DNA of 50,380 bases from GW2011-AR15 sp964428335. Lineage in GTDB: Archaea; Nanobdellota; Nanobdellia; Woesearchaeales; GW2011-AR15. Both the position numbers and the translations under genes were made by a program. Positions 1-7,755 of this stretch are shown in pieces (position 1 is the stretch's first letter; each line of letters opens with the position of its first letter). The notes beneath the pieces are model-generated. The model saw nothing but the letters and a program-made list of their open reading frames with translations. It had not been told where the DNA came from and ran no database searches. The stretch covers positions 1-50,380 of the forward strand of contig CAYRXW010000011.1 in NCBI GenBank assembly GCA_964428335.1, written 5' to 3'.

Positions 1-396
1 CCCTCCACCTCTCTTCTGGATTAAGGCAGCTTTCTTTACTCCTTCAAAAATTCCTTCCATACTGTCTTCTACAGGAATGACGAAGCAGTTTGCAAGGTTC
101 TTTACAGGCGTTCCTGCATTCGCTATGGTTCTTCCTCCTGGAATAAAATCAAGGGTTGTAAGCATCCCCAAGAATTCAGATTCAAGGGCTTTTGCAGCCT
201 TCTCTCCTTTAAACTTTGTCTCGCTTTTTGAGATTTCAGAAGCAATCCTTTTAAACATGCCTAACGGGGTTTCAATAACATTTCCATCAGCATCTCTTTT
301 CAGGTATTTTGCATATGTAATCCTTAACTGGTTATCATTAAATCCTAGCTTTTCGCTTTCAGGAATCCCTGCCATATAACTCTTGTAATCTTGCAT
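1..396 (-). CDS. nrdJ: Adenosylcobalamin-dependent (class II) ribonucleotide reductase, N-terminal part
   Basis: The gene is cut by the window edge; 132 N-terminal residues are present. The translation contains FIPGGRTIANAG, LANCFVIPVEDSMEGIF and KKAALIQKRGGG. These match the start of the catalytic barrel of class II reductases, which reduce ribonucleotides to deoxyribonucleotides with a cobalamin-derived radical. The Cys in LANCF is the usual first redox cysteine of the active site. The start is the ATG at 396, preceded on its strand by GGGTGAG a few bases upstream. About 80 residues precede the PGGR motif, a short lead-in with no visible ATP-cone. A TATA-like GTATATAATT lies about 40 bp upstream, and two matching palindromes lie behind it. 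The family call is firm from the motifs; the rest of the gene is outside the window. Confidence 0.9.
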   Translation of the reverse strand, partial: MQDYKSYMAGIPESEKLGFNDNQLRITYAKYLKRDADGNVIETPLGMFKRIASEISKSETKFKGEKAAKALESEFLGMLTTLDFIPGGRTIANAGTPVKNLANCFVIPVEDSMEGIFEGVKKAALIQKRGGG

Positions 397-430
397 AAAT
401 CTCACCCAACCCCATTAAATTGATAAGCAC

Positions 431-481
431 AATTATATACAACCCGTTGTGGTATTATTTTTAGATAATACAACCAATTGT
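431..481 (-). promoter_or_regulatory. Reductase promoter with two paired 12-bp palindromes
   Basis: On the minus strand GTATATAATT (431-440) is a TATA element for the reductase gene. Two closely similar inverted repeats follow: ACAACCCGTTGT at 439-450 and ACAACCAATTGT at 470-481. Their centres are 31 bp apart, about three helical turns. The first abuts the TATA/BRE. This layout suits a dimeric regulator binding twice on one DNA face. NrdR-like control is possible, but the sequence is not a clear NrdR box. Confidence 0.55.
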
Positions 482-780
482 ACAACTATTATCAATAGTG
501 AAATAGCTTTATAAAGTTATTGAAAACAGAATACATATGATGCAAAATATATTTTGGCATTTAATTTTACACTATGGAAAATAAATAGATTAGCCATTAA
601 ACAGTAATTATAAAAATTTAGTTTTCTTAAATTATTTTGATTTCTATTACACTAATTATATATAGTTTTGATGTACTTATATGATTTTACAAGCAGACTT
701 TCAACTATTTGGTCCGTTCCATCTAATATAATCTTAGATATGCAGACATCGCTTGTTTTTCATGCATCCTTTGAATCAAT
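482..780. other. AT-rich intergenic stretch without recognised features
   Basis: This stretch lies between the reductase promoter and the convergent end of the lipoprotein gene. It is very AT-rich, with scattered stops in all frames. I see no RNA gene or convincing ORF in it. The plus-strand reading frame over the lipoprotein gene is a shadow. Confidence 0.5.
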
Positions 781-1143
781 TCATATAATGCAGGCACCAT
801 CTCTGCATCCGTTTGGACAGGTAAACTGCTCAGTTTTCAGCTTGCCATCTTCGCAATATTGCTCGAATAATACATCATCATCAACATTGATGCCGTCGCC
901 GCAAAGGTCATTATGCATGGTACATAACATGCCTGAGGCATCGCCTGGCTCTTCAGCACCATAGAAACAGGCTGTCACATCTCCGTTCACAAAATAATCG
1001 ATACTGCCTTCTGCATCTTCGCAAGTGCTCTCTTTTTGAGCATCTGGTTCTCCTGACTTAGTTTTCTCAATCTTACTTATGCTGCATCCAGCAAGGAATA
1101 TCAGTGTTAAAATCAGTGTCATCATATAATTTCTTTTTACCAT
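781..1143 (-). CDS. Small Cys-rich lipoprotein of unknown function
   Basis: This is a 120-residue protein. It begins with a basic residue pair, a hydrophobic segment (MMTLILTLIFLAGC) and a lipobox LAGC with Cys at about residue 20. It is therefore predicted to be lipid-anchored on the outside of the membrane. The mature part has about nine cysteines, including CGDG, YCEDGK and CPNGCRDGAC. These patterns resemble the disulfide-rich CGDG repeats of the giant surface protein encoded at 37462-42036. The ATG at 1143 lies 28 bp from the centre of a TATA sequence (TATTATATAG on the minus strand, 1166-1177), so the transcript is probably leaderless. I do not recognise a named family for the whole protein. 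Confidence 0.75.
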   Translation of the reverse strand: MVKRNYMMTLILTLIFLAGCSISKIEKTKSGEPDAQKESTCEDAEGSIDYFVNGDVTACFYGAEEPGDASGMLCTMHNDLCGDGINVDDDVLFEQYCEDGKLKTEQFTCPNGCRDGACII

Positions 1144-1422
1144 AATTTAGGATGTACTGATTTGACTATATAATATTTTTGTATCGATTGCTTGCCTAAT
1201 ATAATCTTACAGATGCTAAATACCTCTTACTCATTCGAAGGATTCATCCACGTTTCGATAAAGCTAAATATTTTGCTGCTCTTAAAAACAGCCAGTGTCG
1301 CATGAATCTTTATTCCAGCTGGATATTGCGACTTTAAATTACGAAAGAAGTCCAAAAAACAAATAATTATCAATTATATCTCTACTAACCATTTAAAAAA
1401 CTAATAAAAAATAAGAAAAAAT
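1144..1422. other. Intergenic region with lipoprotein promoter
   Basis: The only feature I can support is the minus-strand TATA element at 1166-1177 serving the lipoprotein gene. The remaining ~240 bp, between it and the end of rpoK, is slightly less AT-rich than the other spacers. It shows no ORF with a start and ribosome-binding site and no tRNA. Confidence 0.4.
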
Positions 1423-1656
1423 CTAAGCTTTTTTCTCTTCTGCTTTAACTTTTAGCTTCCTTCTTGTTTCAGGAACAGGCCTTACAACGACCAAAGGAAC
1501 AAGGCCTTTGTCATATTCCAATGTTGCAATCCTTACTGGATTATATTTTAAGTCTTCAAGGTCCTTTTTCCCAAGTTTTATCATGAAAGGTGCTCCCATT
1601 GATATCTGTAGAGCTCTTGCACCGATAATCCTTGCTTTTTCGTATTTTGTATCCAT
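1423..1656 (-). CDS. rpoK: DNA-directed RNA polymerase subunit K (Rpb6/omega homologue)
   Basis: The product is 77 residues. It contains YEKARIIGARALQISMGAP, the hallmark of archaeal RpoK, which clamps and stabilises the largest polymerase subunit. A longer frame could begin at a GTG at 1665. That GTG lies inside GGGTGA, which serves better as the ribosome-binding site for the ATG at 1656, so the shorter start is chosen. The gene is last in the exosome/proteasome operon, a few bases after the rrp42 stop, and is presumably co-transcribed. A KAEEKKA basic/acidic tail ends the protein. The identification is firm. Confidence 0.93.
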   Translation of the reverse strand: MDTKYEKARIIGARALQISMGAPFMIKLGKKDLEDLKYNPVRIATLEYDKGLVPLVVVRPVPETRRKLKVKAEEKKA

Positions 1657-1661
1657 TATAT

Positions 1662-2426
1662 TCACCCTAGATATTTCCTTATTTCCTTAGCTTTCTTTCC
1701 TGCAAGCTCAATCATGCTTTCTATTTCAACCTTTGAAAGAGGCTCATTTCCGCCCTTTTGCAGGGCACAAATATTTCCTTCAGCTGTGAAAGCTACTGTA
1801 AGCCTGGCATCCATAAGCTCTTCCTCGTCGACTGTTGGATCAACAAGATAATGTCCTCCAAGCTTATGAACTGTTATGGAAACTGGCTCTGTTAATATAG
1901 GTAACTTTTGTTTGGTTGGTTCCTTATAATTTAGTTTGTCTCCTTCCAGTTTTGGCATTTTTGCATCTTTTATTGCAAGCCATACAGCAAGTGCTGAAGC
2001 ATCAAACAAGTTTCCTGATGCATTTAAAGGTACTATGTCAACAATTATTGAATATACCAGTTCACCAGGCCTTATGCATAGCTTCTTGTAATCAATTGCT
2101 TTTGATTCCCTTATCCCTCTGTCAACTACCCTTGCCAGTTCAATGCTTTCAACACCAGGTGGACCTGATTCAAATTTCGGGCTGCTCATAGGTATAAGCT
2201 CTGCATTTACCATCAAAGTCCCTTCTTCTGGAGTATCTGGGTAGGGTTTTCCAACCTCAAACTTGACTCCTGCAATGACTTCAGTGTTTCCAAGCTTTAC
2301 CCTGGCTGAACCTTCTGCAGTCTTTGTTATTCCGGTCTGGACTTCAATTTTCCTGTACTCGTCTTTTTTCCTTCCGTCATACCTTAGGTTTTTCTTAAGG
2401 TAGTTTAATACATGATCTTTACTCAT
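1662..2426 (-). CDS. rrp42: Exosome complex subunit Rrp42
   Basis: This 254-residue protein is of the RNase PH fold. RYDGRKKDEYR at the N-terminus, GNTEVIAGVKFEVG and the ESIELARVVDRGIRESKAID segment are typical of archaeal Rrp42. Rrp42 is the catalytically inert partner that alternates with Rrp41 in the hexameric ring of the 3'-5' RNA exosome. Length matches the family. It overlaps the end of rrp41 by 8 bp, which points to translational coupling. The end of rrp42 supplies the ribosome-binding sequence of rpoK. Confidence 0.95.
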   Translation of the reverse strand: MSKDHVLNYLKKNLRYDGRKKDEYRKIEVQTGITKTAEGSARVKLGNTEVIAGVKFEVGKPYPDTPEEGTLMVNAELIPMSSPKFESGPPGVESIELARVVDRGIRESKAIDYKKLCIRPGELVYSIIVDIVPLNASGNLFDASALAVWLAIKDAKMPKLEGDKLNYKEPTKQKLPILTEPVSITVHKLGGHYLVDPTVDEEELMDARLTVAFTAEGNICALQKGGNEPLSKVEIESMIELAGKKAKEIRKYLG

Positions 2427-3132
2427 TTTTCATTACCCCAAATTTTGCCTTCAAAGCGTTTCTTTGCACTTCAAGGATCTGAAGAGTTCCTTTTTTTACT
2501 ATGTCAAGGGCTTTCATCAAATCTGCTACAGATACTTTTCCGTCCATCTGAAGCAATGAAAACTTGTCCATGCTTGGGATATATGCTACAGGAATATCTG
2601 CAACATCTCCTTTGTCATATGCTTCTTCTTCATAGTTTAAGTCCAGGCATATCTGCCCGTCAACTACTCCAACAGACACAGCTGAAACAAGGTCTTTCAT
2701 GACAATTCCTGCATCAGCAAGTGCCATTGAGGCTGCGCAGATTCCGGCGCATCTTGAACCAGCATCTGTCTGTGTCAGTTCAATGAACACATCAACTACT
2801 GCGTTTGGAAAATCCTCAAGATTTACTACAGGAAGCAAAGAGTTTTCTGTTACCAATGAAATTTCCCTGCTTCTCCTGCTTGGTCCAGGTCTTACTCTTT
2901 CTCCCATCCCTGAGAATGCCATCATGTTGTAATTACACCTTAAAAGGCCTTTTTTTGGGTCCTTTAAGAACCTTGGAAATAAGTCCCTTGGTCCATAGAC
3001 TGCTGCATATGCAATTGTATTTCCTATCTTGAAATATGCTGAGCCAGTGGCATTTTTTATAACTCCTACTTTAGCTTCGATTTCTCTAAGCTCGTCAAAC
3101 TTCCTGCCATCAAGCCTCTTCTTGTAAGCCAT
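2419..3132 (-). CDS. rrp41: Exosome complex catalytic subunit Rrp41
   Basis: The protein has 237 residues and the RNase PH fold. Visible motifs are KRLDGRKFDELR, AAVYGPRDLFPR and the phosphate/RNA-binding loop RPGPSRRSREIS. A later DVADIPVAYIP segment carries the conserved catalytic-region aspartate. Rrp41 is the phosphorolytic subunit of the archaeal exosome. The open frame extends to a GTG at 3141, but that codon is part of AGGTGAT, the ribosome-binding site for the ATG at 3132, which is taken as the start. The gene overlaps the 3' end of rrp4 by 23 bp and rrp42 by 8 bp. Confidence 0.95.
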   Translation of the reverse strand: MAYKKRLDGRKFDELREIEAKVGVIKNATGSAYFKIGNTIAYAAVYGPRDLFPRFLKDPKKGLLRCNYNMMAFSGMGERVRPGPSRRSREISLVTENSLLPVVNLEDFPNAVVDVFIELTQTDAGSRCAGICAASMALADAGIVMKDLVSAVSVGVVDGQICLDLNYEEEAYDKGDVADIPVAYIPSMDKFSLLQMDGKVSVADLMKALDIVKKGTLQILEVQRNALKAKFGVMKNE

Positions 3133-3850
3133 TATTATCACCTGCTACTACTTCTACTTTTCTTCCTTTTGATTCAAGGTACACTTTGATTTTATCTGTC
3201 AAGCCTGAGATATGGCTTTCTTCTTCAATCTTCCTGATTGTGCTGACTGCATCAAGCTCATCTTCAGGATTAACTCCCTTTATCCACACAATCCCATTTT
3301 GGCCTACAATCACATTGCAGTTTGTTGCATGCTTTATCATCGAGACCATTGAGCCCTGCTTTCCGATTATCCTTGGCACTTTTGTTGGTGCAACAAAGAC
3401 AATCCTTCCGCCTTCAAGTTTCCTAAGGCCAGGTCCTTTCATTGTCAGATCAATCAGGTTTTGGCTTGTCACGTTATATATCTTTGTGACAAGGAAATCC
3501 CCAATGTCAAAATACTGGGTCAAATCAGCTCCTCTCCTGACAAAATCATTTGTTGCATCTTTCATTGAAAGCATTGCAGAATATGCTGAATTTGTCTCAA
3601 GAGACCATCCTGAAAAATTGATGTCAGCAACCTTGCCGATTATTACATCTCCTCTCTTTGGAAGGTAATTTCCTGATAAAGGAATTATCTTTACGACTTT
3701 TCCTTCAATCCTTACAAGGCCAAGCCTTGATGAAAGGATATTGTCCCCTTTTCTGTATGTCCCTTCGCTTGGAAGGTATGACATTCCCTCTGCCAGGATT
3801 TCTCCTGGAACTACTATATCTTTTTCATTTACTTTTAGTTCATTTCCCAT
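3110..3850 (-). CDS. rrp4: Exosome RNA-binding cap subunit Rrp4 (S1 and KH domains)
   Basis: This 246-residue cap protein sits on the Rrp41/Rrp42 ring and feeds RNA into it. The N-terminal domain starts at IVVPGEILAEGM. The S1 domain covers roughly residues 60-135 (RGDVIIGKVADI). A KH domain follows, with IIGKQGSMVSMIK as its GXXG-type loop. The C-terminal tail is short and acidic. Domain order and length match archaeal Rrp4. It lies between SBDS and rrp41, the classical order of the archaeal exosome superoperon. Confidence 0.95.
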   Translation of the reverse strand: MGNELKVNEKDIVVPGEILAEGMSYLPSEGTYRKGDNILSSRLGLVRIEGKVVKIIPLSGNYLPKRGDVIIGKVADINFSGWSLETNSAYSAMLSMKDATNDFVRRGADLTQYFDIGDFLVTKIYNVTSQNLIDLTMKGPGLRKLEGGRIVFVAPTKVPRIIGKQGSMVSMIKHATNCNVIVGQNGIVWIKGVNPEDELDAVSTIRKIEEESHISGLTDKIKVYLESKGRKVEVVAGDNNGLQEEA

Positions 3851-3856
3851 TTTTTA

Positions 3857-4570
3857 TCACTTTAATACGCTTGATTCTACTGTTCCATGCGTTAATTTAT
3901 TTAAGGCATCATAAAAATCATTCTGAAGCCCTGCCGGTATTTCGACAACTGAAAGCCAAGAGCCGTCATTAAGCCAGTCTTCCTGCAATACTTTTCCGTA
4001 TTTTGTAACAGTCGCATGTCCTTTTCCTGCATAATTTGCAGAAATCTTTACCTGTATCTCCTTAACTGCAAACTTTATTGGAATTATCGGCTTTAAAAGA
4101 TGCAAAACTCCTTCAATCTGTTCCTCTGCATCTTTCATGTCATCAATCCTCACTTTTGCTTCATCCATCGCTGCCTCAACCCTTGTCCTGGGATGAGGAA
4201 GGCCGGTTTTTGGATCAATTGCATTTCTTGCAATGAGTTCTATTATCTTATTTCTCTTATCTTTCCTTTTTTGTTCCCTGTATTCCTGCGTGAACTGTAT
4301 CTCTCCTTCGCTAAGGATTGCCTTTGCAACCTGCAGTATATCATCAGTTCCAAAAGCTGTTTTCATCTCTTCAGGAGATGCTTCATAGCCTTTTTTTGCC
4401 TCTGAGAAAATTTTTTCATACATCAGGACTTCTTTTATATCTGCTTTTTTTGCCCTGTAGTCTATTATTTTCTCCGGGTTTATGATTACCTCAAAGTGCT
4501 CTCCGTTTTTCTTCATTTTTGCCAGGTTAAAAGACGTCTTTTCCTGGTCAAATGATTTAACAGGTCTCAT
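3857..4570 (-). CDS. Ribosome maturation protein SBDS homologue (Sdo1)
   Basis: The 237-residue sequence matches SBDS throughout. The N-terminal domain reads NLAKMKKNGEHFEVIINP. The middle helical domain contains IARNAIDPKTGLPHPRTR, and the C-terminal ferredoxin-like domain contains IPIKFAVKEIQVKI. In eukaryotes SBDS helps release eIF6 from the large subunit, and the archaeal homologue is thought to act in late 60S-like maturation. The gene is embedded between psmA and rrp4 with spacers of less than 10 bp, the usual archaeal arrangement. Confidence 0.95.
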   Translation of the reverse strand: MRPVKSFDQEKTSFNLAKMKKNGEHFEVIINPEKIIDYRAKKADIKEVLMYEKIFSEAKKGYEASPEEMKTAFGTDDILQVAKAILSEGEIQFTQEYREQKRKDKRNKIIELIARNAIDPKTGLPHPRTRVEAAMDEAKVRIDDMKDAEEQIEGVLHLLKPIIPIKFAVKEIQVKISANYAGKGHATVTKYGKVLQEDWLNDGSWLSVVEIPAGLQNDFYDALNKLTHGTVESSVLK

Positions 4571-4577
4571 TTTTTCC

Positions 4578-5294
4578 TCACTTCATGTACGCTTTTATTT
4601 CTTCCTTGGTAAGTTTTGTGAATACTTTATCCTTGACAGATACATAAGCTGCATCAATTTTCTCATGATCAAAATTCTTATCAAGAGATTTTTTAAGTGC
4701 CTTAATAGCAAGCCTAAAACCATCAGCCATGTTCATCTTCTCATCGTATTCCTTGTATAGGATTTCTTCAACCTCAGGCTCAGCTTCTCCGATAACAGTT
4801 GCTTTATACTGGAAATAGATTCCTGTTGGGTCTGTTTCGTATAGTTTTGGCTTTCCATTGTCTACGCCTGCAATCAGGACAGAAACTCCAAACGGCCTGT
4901 ATCCGCCAGACTGTGTTGTCAGCTGTTTTAGGTTTGCAATATCCCTTACAATTGAGATTATATCAATTGCAGAATCATAAGTTACCCTATGCTGCTGTGC
5001 AATTACCTGTGCTCTTTCAATCAAGATCCTTGCATCGCTTATTATTCCTGAAGCAGTTGCTCCGATGTGATCATCAATCTTCCATATCTTTTCGACAGAT
5101 TCCGGAACTATTAGCTTATCAACAATCCTTTTGTCTGTGATAAGAACTACCCCGTCTGTACACTGTATTCCTATGGCTGTGCTTCCCTGCCTTACTGTTT
5201 TTTTAGCATATTCTACCTGAAGAAGCCTTCCGTCAGGCGAAAACATTGTGATTGCCCTATCATATCCCATCATCTGGTGTTGTAAAGGTTGCAT
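4578..5294 (-). CDS. psmA: 20S proteasome alpha subunit
   Basis: The protein has 238 residues. The N-terminus MMGYDRAITMFSPDGRLLQV is the alpha-subunit signature that gates the outer ring. GSTAIGIQCTDGVVLITDKR and the following NTN-hydrolase fold strands match the family. Alpha subunits have no catalytic threonine. The beta subunit is not in the window. The chosen start gives the expected short extension before YDRAIT. The gene lies directly after the RNase P gene (3-bp gap) and before SBDS. Confidence 0.96.
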   Translation of the reverse strand: MQPLQHQMMGYDRAITMFSPDGRLLQVEYAKKTVRQGSTAIGIQCTDGVVLITDKRIVDKLIVPESVEKIWKIDDHIGATASGIISDARILIERAQVIAQQHRVTYDSAIDIISIVRDIANLKQLTTQSGGYRPFGVSVLIAGVDNGKPKLYETDPTGIYFQYKATVIGEAEPEVEEILYKEYDEKMNMADGFRLAIKALKKSLDKNFDHEKIDAAYVSVKDKVFTKLTKEEIKAYMK

Positions 5295-5297
5295 TTT

Positions 5298-5624
5298 TTA
5301 TCCTCCTTTTAATTTAAGTTTTGCTTTTTTAAGTATGCCTGAGACGTAGACGATATGTATAACCATATTCTGAATCATTGAGACAGACACCCTTAGTTTG
5401 TCCACAAAGTTATGGTTGATTTTTACAATCCCTCTGTTCTTGCCGTAAACCCTGGTATCCATGATGCCAGCTTCACTTAGGCCAAAAACACCGAAACAAT
5501 TTTTGTAGGATTCGTTTATTTTTTTTAACACATCGCCGTGCAGGATTTCTCCGCTGCCTATCACTTCATAAACACAATATCTTTTTTTTGTCCTTATGGT
5601 TGGCAGAAGCGGTTTTCCTTTCAT
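5298..5624 (-). CDS. rnp2: RNase P protein component 2 (Pop5/Rpp14 family)
   Basis: This 108-residue protein begins KGKPLLPTIRTKKRYCVYEV, typical of archaeal Pop5, which pairs with Rpp30 in the RNase P holoenzyme that matures tRNA 5' ends. GVFGLSEAGIMDTRVYGKNR matches the conserved core. It is the first gene of the superoperon. Two TATA-like sequences lie upstream (5662-5671 and 5685-5692), so the transcript probably has a short leader. The family call comes from overall resemblance and from the conserved position next to psmA. Confidence 0.88.
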   Translation of the reverse strand: MKGKPLLPTIRTKKRYCVYEVIGSGEILHGDVLKKINESYKNCFGVFGLSEAGIMDTRVYGKNRGIVKINHNFVDKLRVSVSMIQNMVIHIVYVSGILKKAKLKLKGG

Positions 5625-5661
5625 TATTTTTGGAGAAACCCCATTGATGTCTCTTCCCTCT

Positions 5662-5703
5662 CTATATTAAAGAAACCTAGCCTGTTTATAAAGGTTTTTA
5701 TAG
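5662..5703. promoter_or_regulatory. Divergent promoter region between the exosome operon and the glycosidase gene
   Basis: TTTTTATAG at 5695-5703 is centred about 27 bp before the plus-strand ATG at 5726, which fits a leaderless transcript. On the minus strand, CTTTAATATAG (about 5661-5671) can serve the rnp2 operon. The palindromic TTTATAAA at 5685-5692 could serve either direction. Confidence 0.5.
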
Positions 5704-5725
5704 TAGTAAGAAATTAAAGAAGGAA

Positions 5726-6976
5726 ATGGGAAAAAAGGCGTCTGCTTCAGTTTTTATAATTATTGCTCTTGTTTTGTTGATCTTGATCTCCTTTTTTTAT
5801 TTCATAAAAAACAACCAGGGAATAAATGTATTGCAAAGCGAGGCAGATAGGGTAAAATCATTCACGCAGGCAAAAGAAAGGGTTGAAAAATATGTTTCAG
5901 ACTGCATAAGCCTAAAGACAATCGAAGTTTTCGATAAGTTCTGGGTTACAGAGAGTAGTGATATCAAGCTTTATCTGGATAAGCATTTCCTGGAATGCAT
6001 TGATGACTTTTCAGGATTTAGGGAAGAAGGATATGATTTTGAATATTCCGGCTATACCCACGAGCTGGAGCTGGAAGGAAATGATGCGATAATAAATATG
6101 AATTTTACTGTAAACATCTCAAGAGAAGGCCAAAGGGCTCAGGTAAAGGAGTTCATGTCTGTAATTGATCTTGGCAGCCTTAACCTTGAAACTAAAGGAA
6201 AATATGTCGTTAATCTGGGCAACATGACAGATTTTGAAATCCTCTATAAAAACGTCTTGTACAAGGTTGAAGAGGTAAATGGGCTTAAGCTCTACATAAT
6301 TAAACTGAATCTGAATGACCCGACAATTGAATTTTTTGTAACACCAAGGCAGGATTATCTCGAAGGAACAACTTCATTCTTAGCAAAGAATAAGCTTCAG
6401 CTTGCCGTAAATGGTGGAGGCTGGCCTGAAGTTGGTTTTACAAGCAACGCACAGACAGAACTAGTAACTTATTCACAGGGCAATCTGATTGCAGAAGGCC
6501 CTGATTTCTGGGTTACAGTCACAATAACCAAAAACAATTCAGTAATCCTGGGCAAAAAACCAAAGAACCCAGAAGACTTATACAATGTGGTTACAGGGTT
6601 TAACCTTTTTGTATTGAATGAAGAAGTGACATCAAGGATGTATCCAGGCGGACCTGGTTATAAGGAAGGGTATGATACATTAGACCCAAGGACTACAATA
6701 GGTTATGATGAAGAGAACAATGTCTTGAATATAATATTGGTTGATTCAGGGGTAGTAGGGCAGAGGATGGGCATGCGTTTAAGGGATATTGGTGTATATC
6801 ATGTCAGGGAGGGAAGCAATACTGCAATTAACATGGATGGTGGAGGCTCAACAACTCTAGTAATAGAAGGGAAAGGCATAGTGAATGCGCCTTCAGATGG
6901 AGCTGAAAGGCCTGTTGCAACTCATTTAGGCATTTGGGCTGAGAAAGTGGATTTTGGTGAAGAGATAGTAAGCTAA
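5726..6976 (+). CDS. Membrane-anchored phosphodiester glycosidase (NAGPA-like) family protein
   Basis: The 416-residue protein has one N-terminal membrane segment (SVFIIIALVLLILISFFYFI, residues ~8-27). An extracytoplasmic region with two cysteines follows (YVSDCISLK, FLECIDDF). The C-terminal ~230 residues carry the phosphodiester glycosidase (PF09992/DUF2233) landmarks: AVNGGGWPE, DPRTTIGYDEE, NMDGGGSTTLVIEG and ERPVATHLGIW. Mammalian NAGPA removes GlcNAc from a phosphodiester. Prokaryotic members are thought to act on surface glycans or glycan phosphodiesters, so the substrate here is unknown. The two-Cys N-terminal region resembles that of the giant protein at 37462. Its stop overlaps the convergent neighbour by 4 bp. 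Confidence 0.85.
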   Translation: MGKKASASVFIIIALVLLILISFFYFIKNNQGINVLQSEADRVKSFTQAKERVEKYVSDCISLKTIEVFDKFWVTESSDIKLYLDKHFLECIDDFSGFREEGYDFEYSGYTHELELEGNDAIINMNFTVNISREGQRAQVKEFMSVIDLGSLNLETKGKYVVNLGNMTDFEILYKNVLYKVEEVNGLKLYIIKLNLNDPTIEFFVTPRQDYLEGTTSFLAKNKLQLAVNGGGWPEVGFTSNAQTELVTYSQGNLIAEGPDFWVTVTITKNNSVILGKKPKNPEDLYNVVTGFNLFVLNEEVTSRMYPGGPGYKEGYDTLDPRTTIGYDEENNVLNIILVDSGVVGQRMGMRLRDIGVYHVREGSNTAINMDGGGSTTLVIEGKGIVNAPSDGAERPVATHLGIWAEKVDFGEEIVS

Positions 6977-7707
6977 GCTTCATAGCTTGGAAAAGGTGGT
7001 GTAATCTTAGGATTTGGTTCTATTGTTTCAAACAATTCTGAAACTGAATTCGTTAACCATAAAGGTGTAACTGCCCCCATAATTGTTCCTAAAGCAAACC
7101 CAGCTTTTGACATTTTTGTGTTGGCATAAAGTCCTTCGAAACGATTCTGCCTTTCTATAATCCTAGAATAGGTGAGGTTATGGGTAACTAGCCCGGCTAA
7201 AATAACAGCAGGTATTGTTACAGTCAGATAAGCGCCAACATAAACGCAAAAGGCATAAGCACAGGTAGTAGCGATACTTTCAGTGAAGCCATATTTGAAA
7301 CCTCCAAAAAAATTCGGAGAAAATTCATTACTTATCTGATACATTAGCTTGTGTTTTTTTGTCAATTTGTGCTCATTTGAATATTTTTGCATTGCCTTTT
7401 CTATCTTTGCAAGATCTTTTGCATTTCCCATCATTTTATAGTGTATTTTTTGCACTCTGCCTTTCTCATAGACTATTTTTGTGGTTCTGCCCAATGCTAC
7501 AATGCTTTCATCATTTGAAAACAAAAGATAATCATCCAAAAAATTTCTGTTTGCTTCCAGGACAACATCAATTCTTGCGTCATTAAATTCCTGAGAATAA
7601 ATTTCAAAAATTATTTTAGACACACCGGTTGGTGGAACAGCAGCATCAATTGAAAATCTTAATTCTGCAACACTGCTATTTTTTTCTAAAACTATATCTT
7701 CAATCAT
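6973..7707 (-). CDS. Hypothetical membrane protein, soluble N-terminal domain plus two to three membrane segments
   Basis: I do not recognise a family. With the start at the ATG (7707) the product has 244 residues. The frame extends to a TTG at 7722, but that is only about 10 bp from a TATA box (TTTATATA, minus strand, 7728-7735), whereas the ATG is about 25 bp away. Residues ~1-95 look like a mixed alpha/beta soluble domain. A charged helix follows. Hydrophobic stretches include TTCAYAFCVYVGAYLTVTIP and AGFALGTIMGAVTPLWLT. The layout, soluble part then two membrane helices, recurs in the proteins at 26319 and 33433 without obvious sequence identity. Confidence 0.65.
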   Translation of the reverse strand: MIEDIVLEKNSSVAELRFSIDAAVPPTGVSKIIFEIYSQEFNDARIDVVLEANRNFLDDYLLFSNDESIVALGRTTKIVYEKGRVQKIHYKMMGNAKDLAKIEKAMQKYSNEHKLTKKHKLMYQISNEFSPNFFGGFKYGFTESIATTCAYAFCVYVGAYLTVTIPAVILAGLVTHNLTYSRIIERQNRFEGLYANTKMSKAGFALGTIMGAVTPLWLTNSVSELFETIEPNPKITPPFPSYEA

Positions 7708-7755
7708 AGCAGCGGCAACCAAGTCACTATATAAAAAGCTATTGATAAAGAAATC

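Noticed and set aside
1180..1400. Possible insertion-sequence remnant between the lipoprotein gene and rpoK
   Set aside because: One frame gives a short hydrophobic run, but there are stops, no terminal repeats and no recognisable transposase motif.
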